From positions 4,270,234 to 4,334,233 of the forward strand of contig NC_022600.1 of the NCBI RefSeq assembly GCF_000484535.1: 64,000 nt of DNA, given 5' to 3'. The notes under the pieces were generated by a model. That model was given only the letters and a program-made list of their open reading frames with translations. It made no database searches and was not told the DNA's origin. A program made the position numbers and the translations under genes. The stretch comes from Gloeobacter kilaueensis JS1. Lineage in GTDB: Bacteria; Cyanobacteriota; Cyanobacteriia; Gloeobacterales; Gloeobacteraceae. Positions 46,206-54,998 of this stretch are shown in pieces (position 1 is the first letter of the stretch; each line of letters starts with the position of its first letter).

Positions 46206-46865
46206 TCAAAGGCGCTTTCGCAGGTAAAGGGAGAGCAGGCGCGGTGGGGCAGTCCTCGCTGCGCCCTCGTCGCGCCATTCGCCCAGGTGGGAGAGTAAGA
46301 AGCCCTGCCGGAGGCTGGCGTTCAGGTAGTCGGCAACGTCGTGCAGGTGCGCCGGAACGAACATCACCTCGCCGGTGCGGTGGTCAGTGAACTGGGCCTG
46401 GCCGCCCTGTAACTGGCGAAAAGGATGCAGTTCGCCGATAAAGAATGCGCCGCCGGGGCGGAGGATGCGCGCCGCTTCGCGGAAGATGGGATCTAGATTC
46501 TCGATGTGTTCGAGGACGAGGGTGCAGACAATCAGGTTGGCTGTGCCGTCCGGGCAGTCCCAGCCAAGCTGAACATCCTGCTCCTTGAACTGTACGTTGC
46601 TCGCCTGCAGGTTGGTTTTTGCCTGGGCGAGCATTCCGGCAGAAAAATCAAAAGCCAGCACACTGCGACACTGATAAGCCAGATACCGCGTGTTCAGGCC
46701 GGTACCACAACCAATTTCAAGGACGTCCCAGTCTGGCTGGAGGGCAAGTTGCGCTCGTAAAACCTGTGCTGCGAGATCGCGTGTCGGATTTTCGCCCGTC
46801 TCATAGGTGCCGGACCAGCGGTCGTAGGCAGACGCCACAGCACTGGGCGAGGACTGGCCACTCAT
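46206..46865 (-). CDS. class I SAM-dependent methyltransferase
   Basis: The 219-residue protein has the SAM loop VLEIGCGTGLNTRYLA, acidic residue in AFDFSAGM, QEQDVQ-like motif II and ILRPGGAFFIGELHP motif III. ATG at 46865 follows AGGAGAA. The substrate is unknown; the sequence resembles the UbiE/small-molecule type. It is divergent from the arsR-SRPBCC pair, sharing a 129-base region with a strong promoter and palindromes. Confidence 0.9.
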   Translation of the reverse strand: MSGQSSPSAVASAYDRWSGTYETGENPTRDLAAQVLRAQLALQPDWDVLEIGCGTGLNTRYLAYQCRSVLAFDFSAGMLAQAKTNLQASNVQFKEQDVQLGWDCPDGTANLIVCTLVLEHIENLDPIFREAARILRPGGAFFIGELHPFRQLQGGQAQFTDHRTGEVMFVPAHLHDVADYLNASLRQGFLLSHLGEWRDEGAARTAPPRLLSLYLRKRL

Positions 46866-46933
46866 GAAAGTTCTCCTCAAGGACAAAGCGAATGCGATGT
46901 CGCGTCTCCAGGATAAACAGACGACTGGAACGG

Positions 46934-46983
46934 TTGACAGGACACCTGTCCATAAGTTATTTTACCAATAGGTTAATTAACCT
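46934..46983 (+). promoter_or_regulatory. arsR promoter with two operator-like palindromes
   Basis: TTGACA (46934-46939) and TATTTT (46958-46963) are 18 bases apart. GGACACCTGTCC (46940-46951, 5-bp arms) lies between them. A perfect 14-bp palindrome AGGTTAATTAACCT (46970-46983) sits at the expected transcription start, 12 bases before the ATG. This fits autorepression by the ArsR-type protein. Confidence 0.6.
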
Positions 46984-46994
46984 TGTGGTTTTGT

Positions 46995-47348
46995 ATGATC
47001 ACGGACGATCGCCTGAGCGCTATTTTTGCAGCGCTTGCCGACCCAACCCGCCGCGCTATTCTGGCGCGACTGGCTCGCGGCGAGGCAGCTGTCAACGAAC
47101 TGGCAGAACCGTTTGCGATCAGCCTGCCTGCGATCACCAAGCACCTGAAGGTGCTCGAGCGCGCCGGTCTTATCACCCGTAGCCGCCAGGCGCAGTGGCG
47201 TCCCTGCCGCCTCGACGCCGCTGCTCTGCGCGACGCCACCGATTGGCTCGAACACTACCGGCAGTTCTGGGATCAAAGCCTCGATCGTCTCGACGAGTAC
47301 CTGCAAAACATTCAGACAGCAGAAAGCGACGACAGCCACTCCGTCTGA
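46995..47348 (+). CDS. ArsR-family winged-helix regulator
   Basis: The 117-residue protein has the ArsR helix-turn-helix: IFAALADPTRRAILARLA, then VNELAEPFAISLPAITKHLKVLERAGL. No metal-binding cysteines of the ArsR/SmtB type are present, as expected for the SRPBCC-linked subfamily. ATG at 46995 is preferred to a TTG at 46983, which lies inside the palindrome. It is followed by an SRPBCC gene, the usual partner. Confidence 0.93.
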   Translation: MITDDRLSAIFAALADPTRRAILARLARGEAAVNELAEPFAISLPAITKHLKVLERAGLITRSRQAQWRPCRLDAAALRDATDWLEHYRQFWDQSLDRLDEYLQNIQTAESDDSHSV

Positions 47349-47382
47349 AGGTCCCACGCACACATCCAACCAGGAGAACCCT

Positions 47383-47859
47383 ATGACTACCGCACACGAT
47401 CAAGAGCCCGTCATCGTCATCACCCGCACCTTCAACGCACCACGGGCACTGGTCTTCAAAGCCTGGACTGAACCTGAGCGCATGGCGATCTGGTGGGGAC
47501 CGCACGGCTTTACCAACGCCAACGTCGAAATGGATGTGCGGCCAGGGGGGATCTGGCGCATCGATATGTGCGCTCCAGACGGCACCGTGTACCCCTGCAA
47601 AGGTACCTATCTTGAGGTCGTCGAGCCGGAGCGGCTGGTCTACAAGAGCGAAGCGATCGAGAGCGATGTCTGGGGTGCTGAGGGGCAACCGCCCACCGCC
47701 GTACACACGGTCACCTTTGAAGAGCACGATGGCAGGACGACGCTCACGCTCCACCTGCGGCTGGATTCACTCGAAGAGCGCGACCGGATGCTCAAGATGC
47801 AATTTACAGAAGGCATGGGCCAGAGCCTGGAGCGCCTCGAAGCCCACCTGGCGGCCTGA
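47383..47859 (+). CDS. SRPBCC (AHSA1-like) protein
   Basis: The 158-residue protein starts with the strand VIVITRTFNAPRALVFKAWTE and continues with WWGPHGFTN, DVRPGGIWR and TVTFEEHDGRTTLTL. This is a START-like ligand-binding fold of the AHSA1 group. With the ArsR gene upstream (34-base gap) it makes a conserved two-gene unit of unknown physiological ligand. Good ribosome-binding site (AGGAGAA). Confidence 0.93.
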   Translation: MTTAHDQEPVIVITRTFNAPRALVFKAWTEPERMAIWWGPHGFTNANVEMDVRPGGIWRIDMCAPDGTVYPCKGTYLEVVEPERLVYKSEAIESDVWGAEGQPPTAVHTVTFEEHDGRTTLTLHLRLDSLEERDRMLKMQFTEGMGQSLERLEAHLAA

Positions 47860-47922
47860 AGCATCTGGCAGGAAGGACCGCAGCGGGCGTGCTACATTGA
47901 ATGTACTAACTAGAACAATCCA

Positions 47923-48753
47923 ATGGTTCTTCCTGCCGTCTTTGTCAGTCACGGTGCGCCGACGCTGGCGCTTGAAGCGGGCGCGGCCCACGCATTTTTG
48001 AGGCACCTGGGACAGAACCTGGAGCGGCCTCGGGCAATTCTCTGCGTCTCAGCCCACTGGGAGACAGCCGGTCCAACGGTGAGCACCGCTGTCTGGCCAC
48101 GCACGATCCACGATTTTGGCGGCTTCCCGGACGCCCTCTACCAACTGCGCTATCCGGCCCCCGGCGCGCCGGAACTGGCCCGGCAGGTGGTGGAGTTGCT
48201 AAGGGCCGCCGGTCTGGCTGCCCTAAGCGACCCAGAAAGGGGGCTGGATCACGGTGCCTGGGTACCGCTGCTGTTGATGTATCCGGACGCCGACATTCCA
48301 GTTGTGCAGTTGTCGATCCAGTCTCATATCGGTCCGGCGCAGCACCTGGCTGTGGGCAGGGCACTGGCTGCGCTGCGCGAGCAGGGGGTGCTCATTCTCG
48401 CCAGCGGCAGCGCTACCCACAACCTCGGCGCTTTTCGGACCTATCGGGGCGATGATGTCCCAGAGTGGGTAGTGCGCTTCGATCGCTGGCTTGCCCAGGC
48501 GCTGGCTGCCGGTGACACGGAGGCGCTGCTGGCATACCGGCAACTTGCTCCTGAGGCCGTTCGCAACCATCCGAGCGAAGAGCACCTGCTGCCGCTGTTT
48601 GTCGCCCTCGGAGCCGGTGGACCCAGACCTGTGATTCAGCAATTGCACGCGAGCTACACCTGCGGCATCTTGAGTATGGCCGCCTATGCCTTCGACTCAA
48701 AAGCCGAAGCGCCAGAATCGCTCCAATGGTCGGCTGAAGCAGTGTCCTTGTGA
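47923..48753 (+). CDS. DODA/LigB-type extradiol ring-cleavage dioxygenase
   Basis: The 276-residue protein has the class III extradiol dioxygenase metal ligands: VSHGAPTLAL, SAHWETAGPT, LDHGAWVPLL and ASGSATHNLG. This family includes YgiD and plant DOPA dioxygenase, and usually acts on catechol-like rings. The start ATG at 47923 is the first in frame. It is followed 25 bases later by a GST gene; both suggest aromatic or electrophile metabolism, together with the methyltransferase nearby. Confidence 0.92.
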   Translation: MVLPAVFVSHGAPTLALEAGAAHAFLRHLGQNLERPRAILCVSAHWETAGPTVSTAVWPRTIHDFGGFPDALYQLRYPAPGAPELARQVVELLRAAGLAALSDPERGLDHGAWVPLLLMYPDADIPVVQLSIQSHIGPAQHLAVGRALAALREQGVLILASGSATHNLGAFRTYRGDDVPEWVVRFDRWLAQALAAGDTEALLAYRQLAPEAVRNHPSEEHLLPLFVALGAGGPRPVIQQLHASYTCGILSMAAYAFDSKAEAPESLQWSAEAVSL

Positions 48754-48778
48754 GCAAGACATCTTTAGGAGAGGCCCC

Positions 48779-49489
48779 ATGATCGACCTGTACTACTGGC
48801 CGACGCCGAACGGCCACAAGATTGCGATCTTTTTGGAGGAAGCGGGGCTCGACTACCGGATTGTGCCGGTAAATATCGCGGTGGGCGACCAGTTCAAGCC
48901 CGATTTTTTGCGCATTGCCCCCAACAACCGGATGCCCGCGATCGTCGATCACCAGCCGGAGGACGGCGGTGAACCCGTCTCCGTCTTCGAGTCCGGCGCG
49001 ATTTTACTGTATCTGGCCGAGAAAACGGGCCAGTTCCTACCTGCCGACCGGCGCGGACGAGTGGCGGTGAGCCAGTGGCTTTTCTGGCAGATGGGCGGTC
49101 TGGGGCCGATGGCAGGCCAGAACCATCACTTCAGCCAGTACGCGCCTGAGAAGATCCCCTACGCCATCGATCGCTACGTCAGAGAAACCAACCGGCTTTA
49201 CGGTGTGCTCGACCGGCAACTGGCAGGACGCGACTTCATTGCAGGCACCTATTCGATCGCCGACATGGCCTGCTATCCGTGGATCGTGCCCCACGAGCGG
49301 CAAGGGCAGCGCCTCGAAGACTTTGCTCACCTCAAGCGCTGGTTCGATGTGATCGCCTCTCGCCCCGCCGTCCTCCGCGCCTACGAAAAGGGCCAGCCCT
49401 TCAGCGGGCAGCCGACGGTAAGCGAAGAGAGCCGCAGGATTCTCTTTGGTCAGACCGCCGCCAGCGTTCAGTCCTCCTCCGGCTCATAG
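48779..49489 (+). CDS. glutathione S-transferase (YghU/nu-class-like)
   Basis: The 236-residue protein has a thioredoxin-like N-terminus (YYWPTPNGHKIAIFLEEAGL, NNRMPAIVDH, ESGAILLYLAEKTG) and the helical C-terminal domain with YSIADMACYPWI. Asn-Gly-His-Lys near the start is typical of the nu/YfcG-type group. ATG at 48779 follows AGGAGAGG. Its 3' end overlaps the end of the convergent methyltransferase gene by 22 bases. Confidence 0.93.
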   Translation: MIDLYYWPTPNGHKIAIFLEEAGLDYRIVPVNIAVGDQFKPDFLRIAPNNRMPAIVDHQPEDGGEPVSVFESGAILLYLAEKTGQFLPADRRGRVAVSQWLFWQMGGLGPMAGQNHHFSQYAPEKIPYAIDRYVRETNRLYGVLDRQLAGRDFIAGTYSIADMACYPWIVPHERQGQRLEDFAHLKRWFDVIASRPAVLRAYEKGQPFSGQPTVSEESRRILFGQTAASVQSSSGS

Positions 49490-50211
49490 GCGGCAGGCTG
49501 AGCAGTGGGCAGCCGGCGGTTCGCCCAGTCCACCTGCCGGAGCACACCGCGCAGCAGCGCCACTTCCTGGGCGCTCAGGCCGGAACGATTAAAAAGACGG
49601 CGAAATTTTTCCAGTTTGCGCTCCGCCGTCTGCGCCTGCAGATAGCCGATCGCGAGCAGTGTGCGGCGCAGGTGGGCGTAGAACCCCTCCAGTTCGTCCA
49701 CATCCGGCATCGCCTCCGGCGGACGCACCGCCTGGTGGGTCGTCTGCCCACAGCCGAACCATTCGTAGGCGCAGATCGTCACCGCCTGGGCCAGGTTGAG
49801 CGAAGGATAAGCGGCACTGGTCGGTATGCGTACGAAGCGCTGACAGAAGGCCAGCTCCTCGTTGCTGAGCCCCCGGTCCTCCGGCCCGAACACACAGGCC
49901 GCCCGTGGCGCACCTGCCACCAGCCAGCGCGCTCCCTGGGCCGGACTTAAAAACGGATCGCTCACCGTCCGGCTTCTGGCGGTTGTTCCGGCGACGCGCT
50001 CACAACCTGCCAGCGCTTCAGCCAGGCTGGCCGTGACAACGGCGCGATCGAGAATATCGGTGGCGTGGACCGCCGTGCGGCGCGCCTCCGCATCGAAGGG
50101 CGAGCAGCGCGGTTGCACCAGCCACAGCTCATAGAGATCAAAATTTTTCATCGTCCGGGCCACCGCGCCAAGGTTGAGCGGCCCCTGGGTGCCGACAAGA
50201 ACAATACGGAT
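49468..50211 (-). CDS. SpoU-type RNA 2'-O-methyltransferase (TrmJ-like), start uncertain
   Basis: The SPOUT knot is visible: LNLGAVARTMKNF early, ACVFGPEDRGLSNEEL, and PSLNLAQAVTICAYEWF near residue 130 of the domain, followed by a helical C-terminal extension. The first canonical start is GTG 50163, which would cut off the first strand (IRIVLVGTQGPLN), clearly part of the fold. The frame is open back to the TAG at 50263-50265 but has no ATG, GTG or TTG there. GGGAG at 50219-50223 precedes ATC at 50211; CTG at 50238 is another option. It likely methylates tRNA position 32. Confidence 0.8.
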   Translation of the reverse strand: MRIVLVGTQGPLNLGAVARTMKNFDLYELWLVQPRCSPFDAEARRTAVHATDILDRAVVTASLAEALAGCERVAGTTARSRTVSDPFLSPAQGARWLVAGAPRAACVFGPEDRGLSNEELAFCQRFVRIPTSAAYPSLNLAQAVTICAYEWFGCGQTTHQAVRPPEAMPDVDELEGFYAHLRRTLLAIGYLQAQTAERKLEKFRRLFNRSGLSAQEVALLRGVLRQVDWANRRLPTAQPAAYEPEED

Positions 50212-50297
50212 AGCTTCACTCCCGAGAGATTCGACCAGGTTTAACGGGCCGGCTCCGCCAGTCTATGCGATGCCTTGACCTGCGAACCCACAGCCCC

Positions 50298-51935
50298 TCA
50301 CGGCAGCGAGGAGATGTTGATAGGCTGCGGAATGGTGCGGGTGATCCGCTGGCCGTTGCGCTCAAGAGCGACTTCGATCGTGCCGCCCGGAACGTTGATG
50401 TTTTTGCCGATCTGGACTCTGCCCTCGTAGAAGCCGGGAGAGATTTCTTTCATCTTGATCGGCCCTGTAACGCCCGCGATCTTGAAGGTGGCTTTGCCGC
50501 CGCTGTCCCCGGCACAGGAGACGGTGAGAATGTCGCCGGTATTGAGCACGCGGTTGACCGGGTCAAAACTCACCTGCTGGATGCGCAGGTTGCCGGCGGG
50601 CTGAACAGGCTCGAAGGGGCTGGGTGGATTGAAGAGGTCTCCACCCCGCCGCGTGGAGGCGATGGGCGGATTGCCGCTGCCAAAGCGGCCTGCGGAGCGG
50701 CTATTGCCGTAGCTGCCACCGATGGGAGGTGCAGCAGGAAAGCCGTTGTCGTCTGGAAAGTTGGGCGAGCTATTGTAGGAGCGGCTCGAACCGGTGCCGT
50801 AGTCGTCGTTAAAGCCCCCAGCCCGCCGCGAGTAGTCGCCTGGGGAATTGCTGGAGCGCCGGGGCGGCGGCTGGGAAGCGGCTGGATCGTCGTAGTCGTA
50901 GTTGTCGGGCTGGTTTGCTGGAGCCTGGGCGGCGCGCACCTCGCCCACTTCGAGTCTCGCGATGCGCTGGGCCTGGGCGGTGAGACCGCCGCGATCGAGG
51001 TGAACGACCACGGTCGGATTGACCACCGCATCTCGATCCGCCACCTTGTAGGTGCCGATGTACTGGCCGGGGGTCGTCTCCTTCATCGCAACATTGTTGG
51101 CCAGATCGCCCAGATCGAAGCTGCTTGTGGCACCGGGGGTGCCCTGGGCGGTGATCGTCACCGTCTGACCAGGAAGAACGCGGCTGGCCGGCTGCACGTC
51201 GATGGACGCAATCGCCGGTTTTTCAATCTTGAGCTGGGCCACCGGCGGCTCGACCGCCGCCAGTTTCTTTTGATAGACCAGCCCCTGGTGCAGCAGCACG
51301 GCCATTTCGCCCCGGGTAAGTACATCGTCGGTACTGAGGGTATCGGCAGCCGGGACGTTGATGATCAAGCCTGCCTGGGCGGCGGCGGCAATAAACTCGC
51401 GGCCCGCCTGGGGCACCGAGCCTGCGTCCTTGTAGAGTTTGAGCCAGCTATCGACGATCGGTTTACTAGGGGCGGTGAGCTTGAGAGCCCGATCGAAGAT
51501 GGCGAGCGCTTCGAGCCGGGTCAGATCGCCCTGGGGCTTGAAGACCCCTCCTGGAAAAGTGGCCATCACCCCGGCCTGCAGCAGTGCCTGGACGTTGAGA
51601 TAGTCTGGACCGCGCCTGGGCACGTCTTTGAGGGGCGCTTCTTTTTTGCCGGGTACAAACTTAAAGTCAAAGACGTTCATCAACCAGCGCGCCAGCTCCA
51701 GGCGGGTCATCGTCGCATCGAGGGGCTGGTTGAGAATTAATAGATCGCTCTTGCTCTGCACGGCCTCGGCGTAAGGCTTGGTCCAGCTCACATCGAGGGT
51801 GTCCCCCCCACCGGTCGGGGCTGCCTGGGGGGCAGCGGGGGGACTGGCAGGAGCAGGAACCTGGGATGCCGCCGGATATCCTGCTGCCCACAGCACCAGC
51901 CCTAACCCAAAAGAACACATCCAGACGCGCTTCAT
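50298..51935 (-). CDS. S-layer-homology (SLH) domain protein
   Basis: The 545-residue protein has a signal peptide (ends AASQ) and then SLH-type repeats (residues about 45-225: TRLELARWLMNVF, LTRLEALAIFDRAL, LTRGEMAVLLHQGL). A beta-rich domain with NVAMKETTPGQYIGTYKV follows, then a long Ser/Pro/Gly/Tyr/Asp linker (about 325-435) and a second copy of the beta domain (IKMKEISPGFYEGRVQI). The two related beta domains flank a disordered linker. It is likely anchored to the cell wall or outer envelope. Confidence 0.88.
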   Translation of the reverse strand: MKRVWMCSFGLGLVLWAAGYPAASQVPAPASPPAAPQAAPTGGGDTLDVSWTKPYAEAVQSKSDLLILNQPLDATMTRLELARWLMNVFDFKFVPGKKEAPLKDVPRRGPDYLNVQALLQAGVMATFPGGVFKPQGDLTRLEALAIFDRALKLTAPSKPIVDSWLKLYKDAGSVPQAGREFIAAAAQAGLIINVPAADTLSTDDVLTRGEMAVLLHQGLVYQKKLAAVEPPVAQLKIEKPAIASIDVQPASRVLPGQTVTITAQGTPGATSSFDLGDLANNVAMKETTPGQYIGTYKVADRDAVVNPTVVVHLDRGGLTAQAQRIARLEVGEVRAAQAPANQPDNYDYDDPAASQPPPRRSSNSPGDYSRRAGGFNDDYGTGSSRSYNSSPNFPDDNGFPAAPPIGGSYGNSRSAGRFGSGNPPIASTRRGGDLFNPPSPFEPVQPAGNLRIQQVSFDPVNRVLNTGDILTVSCAGDSGGKATFKIAGVTGPIKMKEISPGFYEGRVQIGKNINVPGGTIEVALERNGQRITRTIPQPINISSLP

Positions 51936-51966
51936 CGCTGCTACTGCGCACTACCTGATAGTTTAA

Positions 51967-51985
51967 CCAGACCGTTGCCGTCTGG
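51967..51985 (-). terminator. hairpin upstream of SLH gene
   Basis: CCAGAC and GTCTGG (6-bp arms, 7-base loop), followed on the minus strand by TTAAA. It could end the DUF2808 transcript before the SLH gene. Confidence 0.35.
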
Positions 51986-52002
51986 AAGTGTTCCCGCCAG
52001 AA

Positions 52003-52034
52003 GTACGAGGTGCCCGACAGGTTGCACCTCGTAC
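52003..52034 (-). terminator. strong hairpin after DUF2808 gene
   Basis: GTACGAGGTGC (52003-52013) and GCACCTCGTAC (52024-52034) form an 11-bp perfect stem with a 10-base loop, 16 bases past the DUF2808 stop. No T-run follows on the minus strand, so it may stabilise the mRNA end or act as a terminator with the second hairpin. Confidence 0.55.
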
Positions 52035-52050
52035 AGACGTGTTACCGGTT

Positions 52051-52629
52051 TTAGAGGTTGGTGCCGACGTTGTAGCGGGCAAAGCCGAGGAACTGCCCAC
52101 GGGGAGCATCGCCACTCGGGAAAGCGACCACATCGACGAGATAGGTGCCCTCGGTGGCCGGGTTGCGGCCATACCACTCGACATTGACCTGGCTGCCTGC
52201 CGGAATGGGCTTGTCGAAGGTGACGGCCAGTTGCGAGCCGTCCAGTTGAGCGGCACCGTTGATGACCTGACGGTCAAAGCGCACACCGTTGTTGCTGCCT
52301 ACCGTCACCGTTACGGGCATCGCCTCGCTCGGTGAACTCTCGGTGGCGATCACGTCGTTGCTCCCCGGCACCGGCGCAAAGGTGTTCGGATTGTTTGGGT
52401 TGGCCAGGCCCAGAACGATGCGGCCCAGACCGATGTCGCTGTCCTGGGGCACCTGGATGCGGACGTTGTAGTAGGCGCGGGCATCAAGGGTCCGATCCGA
52501 AAGGCTGTAGCCTATCAGGGTGGGAATGTGGTTGAAGGCCGTCTCGCCGTTGGCGAACTGGATGGCACCGACAGGAATGGCCGCCGCCAGAAGTGCAGCA
52601 GCAGTGGCAAAAGCGAACATGCGACGCAT
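52051..52629 (-). CDS. DUF2808 secreted protein
   Basis: The 192-residue protein has a signal peptide (ends VGAIQF) and a beta-sandwich with IPTLIGYSLSDRTLDARAYY, RIQVPQDSDIGLGRIVL and YLVDVVAFPSGD. DUF2808 proteins are found mainly in cyanobacteria, exported, with unknown function. GGAG precedes the ATG. The two hairpins downstream and the high-quality ribosome-binding site suggest strong expression. Confidence 0.87.
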   Translation of the reverse strand: MRRMFAFATAAALLAAAIPVGAIQFANGETAFNHIPTLIGYSLSDRTLDARAYYNVRIQVPQDSDIGLGRIVLGLANPNNPNTFAPVPGSNDVIATESSPSEAMPVTVTVGSNNGVRFDRQVINGAAQLDGSQLAVTFDKPIPAGSQVNVEWYGRNPATEGTYLVDVVAFPSGDAPRGQFLGFARYNVGTNL

Positions 52630-52929
52630 AATGAGGACTCCTTACCCTTGCAGTGAAAGCACCAGCGCCCCGCAATGCGCAATCAATCGTTCAGCGCAGA
52701 TGCCAGCTTTTCATTCCTTCATGGTGGTGTTCTAGAACACATTCGTGCGTCCCTCTTTCGGCGGATAGGTCCAGCAAAGTACCCGCGCCGGACCGTATAT
52801 TGGCCGAAATACGCTATTCGTCGGGCGTTTATCTGTCCGATGACAGAAGAATTGCTTGCTTCCGGCAGGGCATCCTGAATGTTAGTTAAGTTCCATAGAA
52901 CTAAAAAACGAAATCTTGGGAGACTACTT
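52630..52929. other. intergenic region between DUF2808 and the glycosyltransferase
   Basis: These 300 bases are more AT-rich than the flanks. They contain the inverted repeat AGTTC-CATA-GAACT (52889-52902) close to the glycosyltransferase start. No gene, tRNA or clear sigma-70 promoter was recognised. Confidence 0.5.
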
Positions 52930-54174
52930 ATGTACGGGCGGATTGCGCTTGTCTCTGTGAACGGTGATCCTTCAGCGGTCATCGGTGCGGAGGAAGCGGG
53001 GGGGCAAAACGTCTATGTTCGTGAGGTTGGCCGCCACCTGGCTTCCCTGGGATATGAAGTAGACATGTTCACCAGGCGAATCGATAAGACGCAGCCGGAG
53101 ATCGTCGAGGAAGCGCCCAACTGTCGCACCATTCGGCTCGCGGCTGGTCCTCTCGAATTTGTTCGGCGCGACGACCTGCATACTTACATTCCACACTTTA
53201 TCGAGAGCCTGACACCCTACGTCAAGCGGCGCGGTTATACGGCCATACACACTCACTACTGGCATTCGGGCATCGTCGGGCTGGCGATGGGCGACCGGTT
53301 CGGCGTGCCTGTGGTGCATACTTACCACTCCCTGGGTGCGATCAAGTACATGAACGTCGCCGAAGTACCGCCCTCCGCCCAGTTGCGCCTCTCAGGCGAG
53401 CGCCGGATTCTCGAACAGGCCGATCGGGTGGTTGCCACCAGCCCCCAAGAGGCGGAGCACATGCGCAGCTACGTCTCCCACAAGGGGCTCATCGATATCA
53501 TTCCCTGCGGCGTCGATGTCTCGCACTTCAGCCGCGTCGATCGCGCCCAGGCCCGCCAGGAATTGGGCTTTGACGAAAATGAAAAGGTCGTCCTCTACGT
53601 CGGTCGCTTCGACAAAAGAAAAGGGATCGAGACGCTGGTCCGGGCCGTTGCCCAGATGAGCGAGCCGGTGCGCCTGGTGATTGGCGGCGGCTACACTTCC
53701 GATCGCGGCGACGGCCAGGAGTTCGAGCGCATCCGCAGCATCGTCGATGAAGTTGGCATCGCCGATCGCACGCGCTTTGCCGGACGCATCGACCAGGCGG
53801 ATCTACCGGCCTACTACACGGCGGCGGATGTCTGCGTTGTACCCAGCCACTACGAGCCTTTTGGCCTGGTGGCGATCGAGGCGATGGCCTGCGGTACGCC
53901 GGTAGTGGCGAGCGCCGTCGGCGGTCTTTGCTACAGCGTCGTCGATGGCCAGACCGGCCTGCTGGTGCCGCCCCACGATGCGGATCGTTTTGCGGCTGCT
54001 ATTGGCCGGATAATCGCCAACCCGAACCTGCGCAGCGAACTGTCCAGGGCGAGTGTCCAGCGCATCCACAGCCACTTCACCTGGGCTGGGGTGAGCCGCC
54101 GCCTGGGCCGCCTCTTCGAGCATCTTGCCGCCCGCAAGCTCAAGGTGCGCGCCGCTTCCCAGTCGGTGGCCTAG
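52930..54174 (+). CDS. GT-B glycosyltransferase, probable sucrose-phosphate synthase (glucosyltransferase domain only)
   Basis: The 414-residue protein has EEAGGQNVYVREVGRHLASLG and VDMFTRR, features shared by sucrose-phosphate synthase and MshA-type enzymes. Further motifs are VVHTYHSLGAIK, LYVGRFDKRKGIETLV and PSHYEPFGLVAIEAMACGTPV with the E-x7-E donor site. The next gene, three bases on, is a sucrose-phosphatase-like HAD protein, which supports a sucrose role. SPS is often fused to its phosphatase-like domain; here it is separate. GGGAG precedes the ATG. Confidence 0.78.
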   Translation: MYGRIALVSVNGDPSAVIGAEEAGGQNVYVREVGRHLASLGYEVDMFTRRIDKTQPEIVEEAPNCRTIRLAAGPLEFVRRDDLHTYIPHFIESLTPYVKRRGYTAIHTHYWHSGIVGLAMGDRFGVPVVHTYHSLGAIKYMNVAEVPPSAQLRLSGERRILEQADRVVATSPQEAEHMRSYVSHKGLIDIIPCGVDVSHFSRVDRAQARQELGFDENEKVVLYVGRFDKRKGIETLVRAVAQMSEPVRLVIGGGYTSDRGDGQEFERIRSIVDEVGIADRTRFAGRIDQADLPAYYTAADVCVVPSHYEPFGLVAIEAMACGTPVVASAVGGLCYSVVDGQTGLLVPPHDADRFAAAIGRIIANPNLRSELSRASVQRIHSHFTWAGVSRRLGRLFEHLAARKLKVRAASQSVA

Positions 54175-54177
54175 ACG

Positions 54178-54933
54178 ATGGCCACGGGCAAGTGGCTCAT
54201 CGTCACCGACCTGGACGATACTCTGGTCGGTCCCTGTCCAGAAGATCGAGAAGCGCTAAGACAGCTCAACCGCCACCTGCAGCCGCCGGAGATTGTGTTG
54301 GTCTACGCCACTGGCCGCTCTCCCGCCTCGGCCCAGGCTCTGATTGCCGAGGCGGGGCTGCTGGCTCCGGCGGCCCTGATTAGCGGTGTCGGCACGGCCA
54401 TCTCCTACGAGCAGTCGCCCGAGCAAGCGGATCAAGATTGGTGGCAGCGGCTCAAGGTGAACTGGGACATGGCGCTCATCGATAAGATAGCCCTGGGCCA
54501 CGCCGACTCCCTCATCCCCCAACCCGCTGGCGAGCAAAACCCCTTCAAGCGCAGCTTCTTTCTTGCTCCTGAGCAGGCAAAGACCGTGATCTCTACACTG
54601 CGCGCTCAGCTTGCCGCTGCCGGCATCGAAGCGCAGATCGTCTACTCGAGCGACCGCGATCTCGACATTCTGCCCATCGGTGCGGGCAAAGGCCAGGCCG
54701 TGCGCCACCTGCAGGAGCGCTGGGGCTTTACCGCTTCGACCACTGTCGTCTGCGGCGACTCAGGAAACGATCAGGGACTGTTTGAAACCGGCAGCCTGGG
54801 AATTGCAGTAGGCAATGCCCGCGCTGAACTGGTGCGCTGGCTCGACATCAACGAACATCTGCCCATCTACCGCGCCAGACAACGCTGTGCAGCAGGGCTT
54901 TTAGAGGGATTGCAGCACTGGCAGGTACTTTAG
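54178..54933 (+). CDS. sucrose-phosphate phosphatase-like HAD protein
   Basis: The 251-residue HAD Cof/SPP-type protein has IVTDLDDTLVG (Asp nucleophile pair), YATGRSPASAQAL, FKRSFFL, LDILPIGAGKGQAVRHL with the conserved Lys, and CGDSGNDQGLFE. SPP dephosphorylates sucrose-6-phosphate. It is three bases after the glycosyltransferase stop, so the two act in series to give sucrose as a compatible solute. Confidence 0.88.
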   Translation: MATGKWLIVTDLDDTLVGPCPEDREALRQLNRHLQPPEIVLVYATGRSPASAQALIAEAGLLAPAALISGVGTAISYEQSPEQADQDWWQRLKVNWDMALIDKIALGHADSLIPQPAGEQNPFKRSFFLAPEQAKTVISTLRAQLAAAGIEAQIVYSSDRDLDILPIGAGKGQAVRHLQERWGFTASTTVVCGDSGNDQGLFETGSLGIAVGNARAELVRWLDINEHLPIYRARQRCAAGLLEGLQHWQVL

Positions 54934-54998
54934 CCTTGCAGCTCTTTTATTCGGGCAAACATTCAGTGCTAAAGTAGGAGCCAGGTTGTCTATTTGCC

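Noticed and set aside
50221-50290. Possible tRNA-like bases near GATTCGACC
   Set aside because: No cloverleaf can be drawn.
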